Assembly: GCF_004363245.1 (NCBI RefSeq)
Contig: NZ_SNYV01000015.1
Span: 124,001 to 188,000 of the forward strand
Direction of reading: 5' to 3'
From: Sphingobacterium yanglingense
Lineage (GTDB): Bacteria; Bacteroidota; Bacteroidia; Sphingobacteriales; Sphingobacteriaceae
Length of the DNA: 64,000 nt
The notes under the pieces were generated by a model. That model saw only the letters and a list, made by a program, of their open reading frames with translations, did not search any database and was not told the DNA's origin. Positions 26,275-35,444 of the stretch are shown here, one piece after another (within the stretch, counting starts at the first letter, position 1; each line of letters begins with the position of its first letter). Position numbers and translations under genes: made by a program.

Positions 26275-27573
26275 ATGAACATTCCATTTTCACCTCCGTT
26301 TATTGATCAAACGGTCATTGACCAAGTCGTACAAACACTTCAAGATAAGTGGATTACAACAGGACCTAAAGTTAAAGATTTAGAGCAAGAAATAGTTAAA
26401 CTTACCAATTCGGATGCGGCAATTTGTGTAAATTCCTGGACATCCGGAGCAATACTGATGTTAAAATGGTTTGGGATTAAGGAGGGAGATGAAGTAATAA
26501 TACCTGCTTATACCTATTGTGCTACCGCTTTAAGTGTTTTGCATTGTGGTGCCGTTCCTGTAATGGTAGATATCAACGATGATTTTTGTATCGATCCTGA
26601 AAAAGTCAGAAAGGCAATAACTCCGAAAACAAAAGCTATTATAGCTGTAGACATCGCCGGATGGCCGTGTAATTATGCTGAACTAAAAGCTATTATCTTG
26701 GATTCGGAGGTGAATAATATGTTTACAGCAGAGTCTGACAAACAGCAACTTTTAGGACGTATCTTATTGATCGCAGATGCAGCACATTCTATAGGCGCAA
26801 CGTATAACGGTTTGTCTTCAGCTAAAATGAGCGATATCGCTATATTTTCGTTTCATGCCGTAAAAAATATCACCACAGCCGAAGGTGGGTGTATATGCTT
26901 AAATCTCCCACGCAGTTTTAATGCCATGACAGAATATGAATTTCTAAAGATATATACACTTAATGGACAAAATAAAGATGCCTTGGCTAAATCAAAAGGT
27001 GGCGGCTGGCGTTATGATATTTTATTTCAAGGGTTAAAAATTAATATGCCGGATATATGTGCTGCTATTGGTTTGGCACAAATAAAAAAATACAGTAATG
27101 AGTTATTGCCTCAACGTAAAGAAATAGCCTCAAAATATTGCAAGGGATTAGCGCAAATGAGTTGGTTTATCAAGCCTCCGCTGCAGGATGACGAGCGAGA
27201 ATCATCCCACCATCTGTTTCCGCTACGAATAATGGGTATTAACGAAGCACAACGGGATCAAATAATAGATGATTTGGCTCAACTGGGTGTAGCGGCCAAC
27301 GTACATTTTATACCGATGCCTATGCTTACCTATTTTAAAAACCTTGGGTATCATATAGAAGATTATCCGGTCGCCTATAAGCAATATTCATGTGAGATTT
27401 CATTACCCATTTACCCTCAGCTTACAGATGCCGAAATACAATTTATCATCGAATCGGTAATTGCCACTGTACAAATTCAGCTGAACAAACCAGTACAGGC
27501 AGAGGTGAAAGATAAAATTAAGAGAACAAGAAGACCAATCGTTTCAACAAGAATTTTTGGATATGGACACTAA
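26275..27573 (+). CDS. DegT-family aminotransferase (ArnB/PglE-like)
   Basis: PLP-dependent sugar aminotransferase. ATG 26275 is preferred over 26212 because family homology begins at MNIPFSPPFID and the upstream 21 residues overlap the previous gene; length 432. Seen: DAAHSIG near 175 and Lys197 in SFHAVKNITTAEGG. With a PglC-type priming transferase directly after it and a PglF-type dehydratase in the locus, it may form UDP-4-amino-4,6-dideoxy-GlcNAc. The last 30 residues are a basic extension (KIKRTRRPIVSTRIFG) not expected in the family, encoded up to and over the next start. Confidence 0.9.
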   Translation: MNIPFSPPFIDQTVIDQVVQTLQDKWITTGPKVKDLEQEIVKLTNSDAAICVNSWTSGAILMLKWFGIKEGDEVIIPAYTYCATALSVLHCGAVPVMVDINDDFCIDPEKVRKAITPKTKAIIAVDIAGWPCNYAELKAIILDSEVNNMFTAESDKQQLLGRILLIADAAHSIGATYNGLSSAKMSDIAIFSFHAVKNITTAEGGCICLNLPRSFNAMTEYEFLKIYTLNGQNKDALAKSKGGGWRYDILFQGLKINMPDICAAIGLAQIKKYSNELLPQRKEIASKYCKGLAQMSWFIKPPLQDDERESSHHLFPLRIMGINEAQRDQIIDDLAQLGVAANVHFIPMPMLTYFKNLGYHIEDYPVAYKQYSCEISLPIYPQLTDAEIQFIIESVIATVQIQLNKPVQAEVKDKIKRTRRPIVSTRIFGYGH

Positions 27574-28159
27574 ACGCATATTTGATGTTTTATTAGCCTC
27601 ATTTGGCCTGATTGTACTTAGTCCGGTTTTTGTAGTAATTGCGATACTGATACTTCTAGATTCAAATGGAGGAGTATTCTATCGTCAGATCAGGGTTGGG
27701 AAGAACGTGGAAGATTTTCCGTTGCTCAAATTCAGAACAATGTATGTTCATCAGACAGACCAGCAACTGCTTACCATAGGTAATCACGATACTCGTATCA
27801 CAAAAATTGGATATTGGTTAAGAAAATATAAACTGGATGAATTACCTCAGTTATTAAATATACTAAAAGGCCATATGAGTTTTGTCGGACCGCGTCCCGA
27901 GGTTCGTAAATATGTAAATCTTTATAACGAGGAGCAAATTAGGGTACTCTCTGTTAAACCGGGAATTACCGATTGGGCTTCAATTGAATTTTCTGACGAA
28001 TGTGAACTTTTGGCAAAGACCAATGATCCGGAGCATTTCTATATAGAAGAAATAATCCCATTAAAAATCGCACAAAATCTGAGATACATCAATAATCATG
28101 ATTTATGGGTCGATCTGAAAATCATATTTCTGACTTTAAGAAAAATTGCGATTGGATAA
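27563..28159 (+). CDS. Priming sugar-phosphate transferase (PglC-type, PF02397)
   Basis: Monotopic phosphoglycosyl transferase of 198 residues that puts the first sugar-1-phosphate on undecaprenyl phosphate. Seen: N-terminal KRIFDV plus a single hydrophobic re-entrant helix, then GVFYRQIRVGKN, LKFRTMY, the catalytic DE pair in KYKLDELPQLLNILKG, and FVGPRPEV. It has only the core domain, as in PglC, not the multi-helix extension of WcaJ or WbaP. ATG 27563 is chosen; the TTG two codons before is less likely. It overlaps the aminotransferase by 11 bases, suggesting that enzyme makes its substrate. Confidence 0.93.
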   Translation: MDTKRIFDVLLASFGLIVLSPVFVVIAILILLDSNGGVFYRQIRVGKNVEDFPLLKFRTMYVHQTDQQLLTIGNHDTRITKIGYWLRKYKLDELPQLLNILKGHMSFVGPRPEVRKYVNLYNEEQIRVLSVKPGITDWASIEFSDECELLAKTNDPEHFYIEEIIPLKIAQNLRYINNHDLWVDLKIIFLTLRKIAIG

Positions 28160-28197
28160 AGCAGTCAATTAATACGATTCAAAAACTCATCAACAAA

Positions 28198-29295
28198 ATG
28201 AAAATAGTTCACATTATAGGCGCACTTAGAAGAGGTGGAGCAGAGCGCTTTGTTGTCGACTTATGTAATGAGCTGGCAAAGAATGATCATTATCAAATAT
28301 ATTTAATTTCTCTTTGTGATAATGATGCAGATACTACTTTTCTTAATGAAATCAGCGGGAATATAAGTTATTTATCCCTACACAAGGGCAAAGGTCTAAA
28401 TTTCCAGGTACTTTTTAAATTGACCAGTTGGCTGGTTAAGCAAAAAGCGGATGTAGTTCACACGCACTTAAATGCTTTTGAGTATTTGCTTTTGTATCGA
28501 TTTATGAGTGGTAGTTGCAAGTTTTTTCACACCATCCATTCAACAGCCCAAGCCGAATGTCCGAATTTTCTAATTAAGGCATTTCGTAAAACGCTGTACA
28601 AGAAGAATAAGGTAATTCCTATCGCAGTTTCAAATGATGGGGGCAAATCATTTAAAAAATATTATGGTTTGGATAATGTTATTGTAATTGAAAATGGTCG
28701 TCCATTTTTAACTCTGACTGATGAATATCCTGTACTTATTAAAAGATATAAAGAAAATATAAACTCTTTCCTTTTAATTCATGTGGGAAGGATTATGAAA
28801 GTGAAAAACCAGCAGCTATTAATTGAAGCTGTACAAAAGTTTAATGCAAATGAAGAGAAAAAATGCAAGCTATTAATAATCGGTGATGTTCGTGATGAAT
28901 CCGTATATCATCATCTTTATTCAATGATAAAAGACGACCCTTACGTTGAGTTTGTTGGAGGAAAAGAAAATATCGCTGATTTTCTAAGTATGGCAGACTT
29001 TTTCTGCTTATCAAGCTTTTATGAAGGCATGCCTATATCCTTAATTGAGGCATTATCAGTTGGATGTATATCTATTTGTACTAAGGCCGGTGGTGTTAAA
29101 GATATGATTAAGAATGAGGAGACCGGCTTCTTGAGCAATGATAACAGTGTAGATTCATATTATCAAACGATAAAAAGAGCGGTTTTCTATCCCGACAAAC
29201 AAAAGATAAAAGAAAATAGCCTGAATTCTTTTAAACAGCGCTATCATATAGGAACTTCATGTAAAAAACATGTAGATGCATACCTTGTTTTCTAA
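28198..29295 (+). CDS. Family 4 glycosyltransferase
   Basis: 365-residue GT-B enzyme. ATG 28198 is chosen because the GT4 start MKIVHIIGALRRGGAERFV begins there; an in-frame ATG at 28105 would run deep into the priming-transferase gene. Seen: HVGRIMKVKNQQLLIEAV at the C-domain and E-x7-E in EGMPISLIEALSVG. It is 38 bases after the priming enzyme and may add the second sugar of the repeat unit (inference from order). Confidence 0.9.
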   Translation: MKIVHIIGALRRGGAERFVVDLCNELAKNDHYQIYLISLCDNDADTTFLNEISGNISYLSLHKGKGLNFQVLFKLTSWLVKQKADVVHTHLNAFEYLLLYRFMSGSCKFFHTIHSTAQAECPNFLIKAFRKTLYKKNKVIPIAVSNDGGKSFKKYYGLDNVIVIENGRPFLTLTDEYPVLIKRYKENINSFLLIHVGRIMKVKNQQLLIEAVQKFNANEEKKCKLLIIGDVRDESVYHHLYSMIKDDPYVEFVGGKENIADFLSMADFFCLSSFYEGMPISLIEALSVGCISICTKAGGVKDMIKNEETGFLSNDNSVDSYYQTIKRAVFYPDKQKIKENSLNSFKQRYHIGTSCKKHVDAYLVF

Positions 29296-29351
29296 ACATA
29301 AATACTAAATAAACAGAACCTTTTAAGAATTTGCATAATCAGGTTTGGATA

Positions 29352-30266
29352 ATGAAATTCTTGTTATTTAATCTTGACGAAAACATGAATAACGTAATTG
29401 ACAGGTATTTTGGTGCAGACAAATGGAATATAGGATTTGTGGAACAATCTGCTGCAGATTTAATCCGGAGAAAAAGATTTAATGGAAAAGTAGTATGGTT
29501 GGAAGAGGATGAAGCGCATTATTCGGCAGACCCCTTTGTTGTCAAAATTAATTCCAGTCTTTTCATCTACTATGAGGAGCTTAACTTTTGGAAAATTAAA
29601 GGCAAAATTTCGAGAATTAAAAATTTTAATTTTAGCACTAAACAAAGGATATCTGGCCTTACACCAAAAGGGATCCATTTTTCGTATCCATACATTTTTG
29701 AAGAAAAGTCAAATCTTTATTGCATTCCAGAAACAGCAGATGCAGGTGAAGTAAGTCTGTATCAGCTGGATCATGAAAATGCTACCGAACTAAAGAAGAA
29801 AAGGGTTTTACTAATGGGGCCACGCTATGTAGATACTTCGATTATCCACTACAAGGGAAAATATTGGCTATTTACCAATATAGATGGCATGTTAAATGAT
29901 CTATACATATACTATTCAGATTCATTAGAGGAGGAATTTAAACCACATGCGTTAAACCCCATTCCGGTAAGTTCAAAAAATTGCAGGAGTGCCGGAAACT
30001 TATTTATAGTAAACGGGCAACTTTACCGCCCAACTCAGAATCTGGAAATCCGTTACGGAGGATCCATAATTATCAATAAGATTTCTGAACTTTCTGAACA
30101 TTCATTTAAATCAGATCCTGATTTTGAATTATTACCGGAGGCCCCTTATCTGGAAGGTATGCATAATATCAGCTTTGGAAACGATTTGATTGTTGTCGAT
30201 GGAAAGAGAAGAACACATTCTCCCATTACTCCCGTACATAGATTATTAAAAAAAGTTCTTTACTAA
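29352..30266 (+). CDS. Beta-propeller-like protein related to GIPC transferase N-domain
   Basis: 304-residue protein without signal peptide. It resembles proteins annotated as glucosamine inositolphosphorylceramide transferase 1 N-terminal domain, a five-bladed propeller-like fold found in polysaccharide clusters; this recall is moderate. Seen: repeated blade-like pieces such as YSADPFVVKINSSLFIYYEE, HFSYPYIFEEKSNLYCIPE, VDTSIIHYKGKYWLFTN and RSAGNLFIVNGQLYRPTQN, with Asp/Glu at propeller active-site-like positions. A role as glycosyltransferase or glycan-binding partner is possible. The start is ATG 29352; a TTG at 29331 is upstream. Confidence 0.65.
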   Translation: MKFLLFNLDENMNNVIDRYFGADKWNIGFVEQSAADLIRRKRFNGKVVWLEEDEAHYSADPFVVKINSSLFIYYEELNFWKIKGKISRIKNFNFSTKQRISGLTPKGIHFSYPYIFEEKSNLYCIPETADAGEVSLYQLDHENATELKKKRVLLMGPRYVDTSIIHYKGKYWLFTNIDGMLNDLYIYYSDSLEEEFKPHALNPIPVSSKNCRSAGNLFIVNGQLYRPTQNLEIRYGGSIIINKISELSEHSFKSDPDFELLPEAPYLEGMHNISFGNDLIVVDGKRRTHSPITPVHRLLKKVLY

Positions 30267-30272
30267 AATAGT

Positions 30273-31412
30273 ATGCCCTATTGGCACATAATGTTAGTTG
30301 AGAAATGTGATTATTTTCAAAGGATGGATACGGTTTCAAATAGATTATTATTTGTATCAATGTCTGATACTGCAGGTGGAGCAGAAAATATCCTGCGTAT
30401 GGTAGCAGAGGTAACAAACAGTCCATTAATATTTCTCAAACATGTATTCGATTCGCGCCTTTTCATACCAAAAAAACAGGAGGTAAAGCATTTGACTCAA
30501 GGGACGCTGTTGATAGGCTTTTTGAAACTTGTTAAGGAGCTATACCCTTACAGAAAAGATTACACGATCATAAGTACACATCCTTACCTAAATTCGTATT
30601 TAGGCCTACTCAAACGCGTTGGATACCTAAAATCAAACCTAATTGTCCGCGAATGTACTTCGGTATTTACCCGCTATACAGGTCTCAAAAAATTAAGCTA
30701 TCAGATAGCTTATAAATTAGGTTATCCAGCCGTTAATTTAATCGTGTGCCAAACAGGAATTATGCGTAATCAGCTATTAGCGCAAAATAAATTTATCCCA
30801 GACGATAAGGCTGTAATAATAGAAAATCCGATTGACCTAAATCATATACTAAGAAATGCAGAAGCCCCTATAGATGAAAGCCTGAGAGATTCAGAATTTA
30901 TCTGCTCAGCCGGCAGGTTAATTCCTGAAAAGGGCTTTTCAATACTAATCCGTGCATTTGAAAAAATTGCACGGCAGCATGAGAATCTAAAGTTATTGAT
31001 ATTAGGAGAAGGCAAAGAAAGGAAAAATCTACATACTTTAATAAAAGACACCGCTCTACAAGAGCGAGTAGTCCTAATGGGGCATGTTGATAATCCAATA
31101 CCATACTATAAAAAAGCAAAACTATGTGTTGTCTCCTCTATTAAAGAAGGATTTCCAAATGTTTTACTTGAAATGATGGCCGTAAATGACTCCGTTGTTT
31201 CAACCCTTTGCGCCGGTGGCATTGAAAGAATACCTTCTATTTTTAAAGTTGAACCCAACAATATCAACTCTTTAACATCAGCTATAGGATTTGCCATTGC
31301 TGCTTATCCCAATCAGAAAGACAACGGCAAACAAGACTATCTCAAAGATCGCAGTCCTGAGCAATTTATTAATTCTATTCTGGAAGAGGTGCACCGGGTA
31401 AATAGCTTATAA
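30273..31412 (+). CDS. Family 4 glycosyltransferase
   Basis: Up to 379 residues; the GT4 homology starts at RLLFVSMSDTAGGAENIL, so ATG 30324 is an alternative start to 30273. Seen: CSAGRLIPEKGFSILIRAF in the C-domain and E-x7-E in EGFPNVLLEMMAVN. Located between the propeller-like protein (6-base gap) and the epimerase. Sugar donor unknown. Confidence 0.88.
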   Translation: MPYWHIMLVEKCDYFQRMDTVSNRLLFVSMSDTAGGAENILRMVAEVTNSPLIFLKHVFDSRLFIPKKQEVKHLTQGTLLIGFLKLVKELYPYRKDYTIISTHPYLNSYLGLLKRVGYLKSNLIVRECTSVFTRYTGLKKLSYQIAYKLGYPAVNLIVCQTGIMRNQLLAQNKFIPDDKAVIIENPIDLNHILRNAEAPIDESLRDSEFICSAGRLIPEKGFSILIRAFEKIARQHENLKLLILGEGKERKNLHTLIKDTALQERVVLMGHVDNPIPYYKKAKLCVVSSIKEGFPNVLLEMMAVNDSVVSTLCAGGIERIPSIFKVEPNNINSLTSAIGFAIAAYPNQKDNGKQDYLKDRSPEQFINSILEEVHRVNSL

Positions 31413-31465
31413 CTTTTAATAAAAAGACTCAAATAGTCTATAATTCATCTATAAACTTATATCTT

Positions 31466-32566
31466 ATGAAAATTTTAGTCACAGGTACGGCCGGATTTAT
31501 TGGCTTCCATCTAGCCAAACGTTTGTTAGAAAGAGGAGATACAGTAGTAGGTATAGATAACATCAATGATTACTACGATGTCAACTTAAAACACGATAGA
31601 CTTATAGAAACAGGAATAGATGTGACAGCACTAGAATATGGTAAAAGTAGGATAAGTACTAAATATCCAAATTATACTTTTATTAAATTGGATATATGTG
31701 ATAGTGAAGGTTTAGCGGCTTGTTTTGAAACTTTTCAGTTTGATGCTGTTTGCAACCTTGCTGCACAAGCAGGCGTAAGATACAGTATCACAAATCCTGA
31801 AGTTTATGTAGAGACTAATATAAAAGGTTTTTTGAATGTTTTAGAGTGCTGTAGAAATTTTAAAATTAAACACTTACTTTATGCCAGCTCATCGAGTGTG
31901 TATGGATTAAATAAGGTAATGCCTTTTTCTACACATGAAAGTGTAAATCATCCGGTTTCACTATACGCTGCATCTAAAAAAAGTAATGAATTAATGGCTC
32001 ATGCTTATAGCTATTTGTTTAATTTACCAACGACAGGTTTAAGATTTTTTACAGTTTACGGTCCTTGGGGTAGACCAGACATGGCTTTGTATATTTTTAC
32101 CAAAGCAATAATGGAAGGTGAAGAAATAGAAGTTTTCAATAGCGGAGAGATGAGTAGAGATTTTACTTATATTGACGATATTGTCGAAGGCATAGTTCGA
32201 GTAATTGATACTCCCGCACAAGCAGATCCAAATTGGAATGCGAAAAGTCCTGATCCTGCTACTTCAAAAGTACCCTACGCTGTTTATAACATTGGAAGAG
32301 GCGAACCGGTAAGTTTGCTGAATTTTATTAACGAAATCGAAAAACATACAGGGATTAAAGCTAATAAAGCCTTTCTACCTATGCAAGCTGGAGATGTTAC
32401 CGAAACTTCTGCGGACATTAATGATCTAACGAATAAGCTTCATTACCAACCAATAACAAGCGTGGGAACAGGAGTTAAAAATTTTGTAAACTGGTACAAC
32501 AACTATTATACAGCATCTTATCAAAATCAGACAAAAATTATACAAACCGCAAATGGTTTGTCATAA
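31466..32566 (+). CDS. UDP-uronate 4-epimerase (SDR, UDP-GlcA/GlcNAcA type)
   Basis: Extended SDR of 366 residues. Seen: GTAGFIGFHLAKRLLERGD (NAD loop), DNINDYYDVNLKHDRL, the catalytic Ser in YASSSSVYG and the Y-x3-K motif in SLYAASKKSNEL, then RFFTVYGPWGRPDMAL, characteristic of bacterial UDP-glucuronate 4-epimerases. Because the locus has a HexNAc dehydrogenase but no UDP-glucose dehydrogenase, the real substrate may be UDP-GlcNAcA, giving UDP-GalNAcA. It sits directly before the PL1 lyase gene, consistent with a galacturonate-like residue in the polymer. Confidence 0.88.
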   Translation: MKILVTGTAGFIGFHLAKRLLERGDTVVGIDNINDYYDVNLKHDRLIETGIDVTALEYGKSRISTKYPNYTFIKLDICDSEGLAACFETFQFDAVCNLAAQAGVRYSITNPEVYVETNIKGFLNVLECCRNFKIKHLLYASSSSVYGLNKVMPFSTHESVNHPVSLYAASKKSNELMAHAYSYLFNLPTTGLRFFTVYGPWGRPDMALYIFTKAIMEGEEIEVFNSGEMSRDFTYIDDIVEGIVRVIDTPAQADPNWNAKSPDPATSKVPYAVYNIGRGEPVSLLNFINEIEKHTGIKANKAFLPMQAGDVTETSADINDLTNKLHYQPITSVGTGVKNFVNWYNNYYTASYQNQTKIIQTANGLS

Positions 32567-32704
32567 TACTGTAACATAAGGTTTTTTAACAACTTTAATA
32601 ATTTTACTTGAAAACAAAAATTTGAAAAATCACAACCAGCTAAATATCAAAACCTAACGAAAAAACTTTCAAAGTTAAATTAGATAACTACTTCATTATC
32701 TGCA

Positions 32705-32736
32705 TTGTGTTTTAAATTACAAATCTTTTAGGTTTG
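32705..32736 (+). promoter_or_regulatory. Promoter of the polysaccharide lyase gene
   Basis: TTG at 32705-32707, 21-base spacer, TAGGTTTG at 32729-32736: a full Bacteroidota -33/-7 promoter, 34 bases before the lyase ATG. It makes the lyase independently transcribable within the locus. Confidence 0.7.
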
Positions 32737-32769
32737 CGCCCAAGATGTAAATTTAAAACACAAGAATTC

Positions 32770-34152
32770 ATGCAGAAGAAAACAAAATTAATTACAAAAG
32801 TGCTAGTATTTAGCTCACTACTGTTTACAATTTTCACCTTTAGTCAATGTCAAAAAGAAGGGATAGAAAATCTAACAATTGATGCTCCTAACGATGCGGA
32901 TTTACAAAGTGCTGTTTCAACAACTTCAACTTCTGTATTCACCGTAAATGCTTCAAAAGGTATTTCCGACGGCGGATTTTCGGTACGAATTCCGATGGAC
33001 GCCAATTTAATAAGTGACACAAATGATAAGCCAAATGCTTCTACCGTAAGGGTATTTGAAAATGGTGTTGAAATAGGCCCTTCGCACTCTGTACACCAAG
33101 AAATCAGAAACTTAGGTAAAGGTCGTTTCAGTCATAAATCGGGTTTCTTGTTTCTTTCGGCTTCTGATAACTCAGATCCGAGAACCAATCGTAAGAAATA
33201 CACCTATACTGTAGGCGATCAAAGCATTACAATACCTCCAGTTGTTCCGCCAACCGGTACCACAGATCCTCCAGTATCTACTAATGTACCTATCGGATAT
33301 GCTTCTGTAAATGGTAAAACAACAGGTGGTGCAGGTGGTCAGACAGTAACTGTGTCAACTTTTTCTGCGCTTCAAAGTGCTGTATCATCCTCGGCATCGT
33401 TAATTATACAAGTATCCGGAACAATTACCGGTTCAGGACTACTTCGGGTAGAATCTAATAAAACAATCCTGGGACTTAGCGGCTCTAAACTGATCGGTGC
33501 TAGTTTGTTTATTTACGGAAAGAACAATATCATCATTCGGAATATGACAATCAGTAAAGTTAGAACCTATTCCAACATAATTATTAAAGGTGGTGCACAC
33601 CACGTATGGGTAGATCACTGTGACCTTTCATCAGAATTGGTAAGTGATTGGGACTACTATGACGGATTGCTTGATGTAGGAACAGGTGCCGATTACGTTA
33701 CACTATCATGGAATAAGTTGCACGATAACCATAAAGCTATGCTGATTGGTTTTAGTTATAATGAACCGGAATCTGTTGGTAAACTCCGTGTTACAGTACA
33801 CAATAACTATTTTTACAATGTTTCAGAACGTTGTCCAAATGTAAGATACGGAACTGTTCATACCTTCAATAATTATTATGACAAAGCTGGGTTTGTTAGC
33901 GCTTTTATGGGAGCAATTGTAAGAGTAGAAAATAGTTATTTTAAAAACACTTCACTCCCAATCAGAACAGATCTTAGTAATGTACCGGGTGTTATCAGCG
34001 GTGAAAGTACCAATATATTTGATAACTCTGGAAAAAACAAAATTACGACATCGCCTTCAAACTGGGCACCTACTTACGAATATAAATCAGTACTTAGTAC
34101 TGCTGCAAATGTCCCATCTATTGTGATGAAAGGTGCTGGCGCAACTTTATAA
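32770..34152 (+). CDS. Polysaccharide lyase family 1 lipoprotein (pectate lyase-like)
   Basis: Secreted lyase of 460 residues that cleaves uronic-acid polymers by beta-elimination. Seen: lipoprotein signal with Cys27 (TFSQC), an unassigned N-terminal domain (about 50-155), a Pro/Thr linker (VVPPTGTTDPPVS), then a PL1 parallel beta-helix. The Ca/substrate motif VWVDHCD is at 279-285 and the catalytic motif RCPNVR (R-x-P-x-x-R) at 354-359, so it should be active. ATG 32770 is chosen; the TTG at 32734 is inside the promoter box. It has its own promoter and terminator. Likely trims or releases the locus's own polymer (inference). Confidence 0.9.
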   Translation: MQKKTKLITKVLVFSSLLFTIFTFSQCQKEGIENLTIDAPNDADLQSAVSTTSTSVFTVNASKGISDGGFSVRIPMDANLISDTNDKPNASTVRVFENGVEIGPSHSVHQEIRNLGKGRFSHKSGFLFLSASDNSDPRTNRKKYTYTVGDQSITIPPVVPPTGTTDPPVSTNVPIGYASVNGKTTGGAGGQTVTVSTFSALQSAVSSSASLIIQVSGTITGSGLLRVESNKTILGLSGSKLIGASLFIYGKNNIIIRNMTISKVRTYSNIIIKGGAHHVWVDHCDLSSELVSDWDYYDGLLDVGTGADYVTLSWNKLHDNHKAMLIGFSYNEPESVGKLRVTVHNNYFYNVSERCPNVRYGTVHTFNNYYDKAGFVSAFMGAIVRVENSYFKNTSLPIRTDLSNVPGVISGESTNIFDNSGKNKITTSPSNWAPTYEYKSVLSTAANVPSIVMKGAGATL

Positions 34153-34183
34153 TCAACAGAAGTAAGTTAAAATATTTAATTGC

Positions 34184-34217
34184 AAGGCCATCTGACTGTA
34201 AGTCAGGTGGCCTTTTG
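34184..34217 (+). terminator. Strong terminator after the lyase gene
   Basis: 14-bp stem AAGGCCATCTGACT / AGTCAGGTGGCCTT (one G-U pair), loop GTA, ending in T residues. It divides the polysaccharide locus in two unless antitermination overrides it. Confidence 0.88.
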
Positions 34218-34249
34218 GTTCATGTACAATTCTTTTTAATTCCATTATT

Positions 34250-35398
34250 ATGGCAGAAAATAGAAAAAAAGTATTGATAGCGTGCGATTCTCCGCGTACA
34301 TTACTTGATTTTAGGGGCAAACTCATTGAAGAACTTATCAAGAAGAATGAGGTATTTGTTTATACCCCCAAGATTTCACAACAGCATGTTCAAGAAAGGC
34401 TAAAGAATCTTGGAGTAACTGTTTTTGAAAATCATCTGAACGGAAGTAATGTATCGATCCTCTCCGATCTTACATACATGACTCAATTATACAAGCTTAT
34501 CAGGAAACTAAGACCGGATATTTTCTTCCCCTACACATTTAAGCCTGTAATCTATGGAACTATTATAGCAAAGCTTTGTGGAATAGATTGTATAACTCCG
34601 ATGTTAACCGGACTGGGGTACAATTTTACCGATAATGGTTCAAAAAAAAGTATAGTGAGTCTGATAACCAAAAAACTGCTTAAGTTCAGCCTGATGGAAA
34701 ACCGGAGGGTCAGAATCATTCTTCAGAACCGAGATGATTATAATAAATTAATAGAATCAGGTATAATAGGAATTAAACATCAGGCATTTGTAGTAAATGG
34801 CTCTGGTGTGGATTTGGATCATTATGATTATTCTGAACCAGAAACCACTAATATCAGCTTTCTAATGATATCTCGCCTTATCAATGCAAAAGGTGTAAAT
34901 GAGTTTTTTGAAGCAGCGGAAACCATCAGATCCAAATATCCGGATATAAAATTCAGGCTTATTGGTTCTTTTGATGATAATATTGACTCCATTAACAAAG
35001 AACTGTATTTCAAAATCCAATCTGGAGATACGGTAGAATATATAGGGCAAGTGGATGATGTAAGGCCATATATAAAAAACTCATCTATCGTTGTACTCCC
35101 TTCGTATTATGGAGAAGGTGTTCCTAGATGTATACTGGAAGGCATGGCCATGGGGAGAGCCATCATTACCAGCGATTCTGTCGGATGTCGTGAAACTGTA
35201 AATGTTTCACCTTCCTGTACTAATGGCTTTTTAGTTCCCGTAAAAAACATTCCAGCTCTTGCTTCCAAAATGGAGCACTACATAAATAATACCCGAGATA
35301 TTATCTCGTATGGTATCAATGGGCGAAAATTCGCCAAAGAGAAATTTGATGTGAACCTTGTCAATGCAGAAATGCTTAAAATCATGAACGTTGGCTAG
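34250..35398 (+). CDS. Family 4 glycosyltransferase
   Basis: 382-residue GT-B enzyme with FRGKLIEELIKKNEV at the start, PDIFFPYTFKPVIYG and TGLGYNFTD in the N-domain and E-x7-E in EGVPRCILEGMAMG in the C-domain. This branch includes HexNAc transferases of O-antigen clusters; that specificity is a weak inference. It is the first gene after the lyase terminator and starts 33 bases beyond it. Confidence 0.88.
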   Translation: MAENRKKVLIACDSPRTLLDFRGKLIEELIKKNEVFVYTPKISQQHVQERLKNLGVTVFENHLNGSNVSILSDLTYMTQLYKLIRKLRPDIFFPYTFKPVIYGTIIAKLCGIDCITPMLTGLGYNFTDNGSKKSIVSLITKKLLKFSLMENRRVRIILQNRDDYNKLIESGIIGIKHQAFVVNGSGVDLDHYDYSEPETTNISFLMISRLINAKGVNEFFEAAETIRSKYPDIKFRLIGSFDDNIDSINKELYFKIQSGDTVEYIGQVDDVRPYIKNSSIVVLPSYYGEGVPRCILEGMAMGRAIITSDSVGCRETVNVSPSCTNGFLVPVKNIPALASKMEHYINNTRDIISYGINGRKFAKEKFDVNLVNAEMLKIMNVG

Positions 35399-35444
35399 CT
35401 TGTACATCTAAAAAAACTATAGTTCTTTAAATACATTATTAGTC

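Noticed and set aside
19668..27573. Frameshift or fusion suspected from overlapping genes in the polysaccharide locus
   Set aside because: The overlaps (4 to 20 bases) are ordinary translational coupling; each protein has complete ends and intact motifs.
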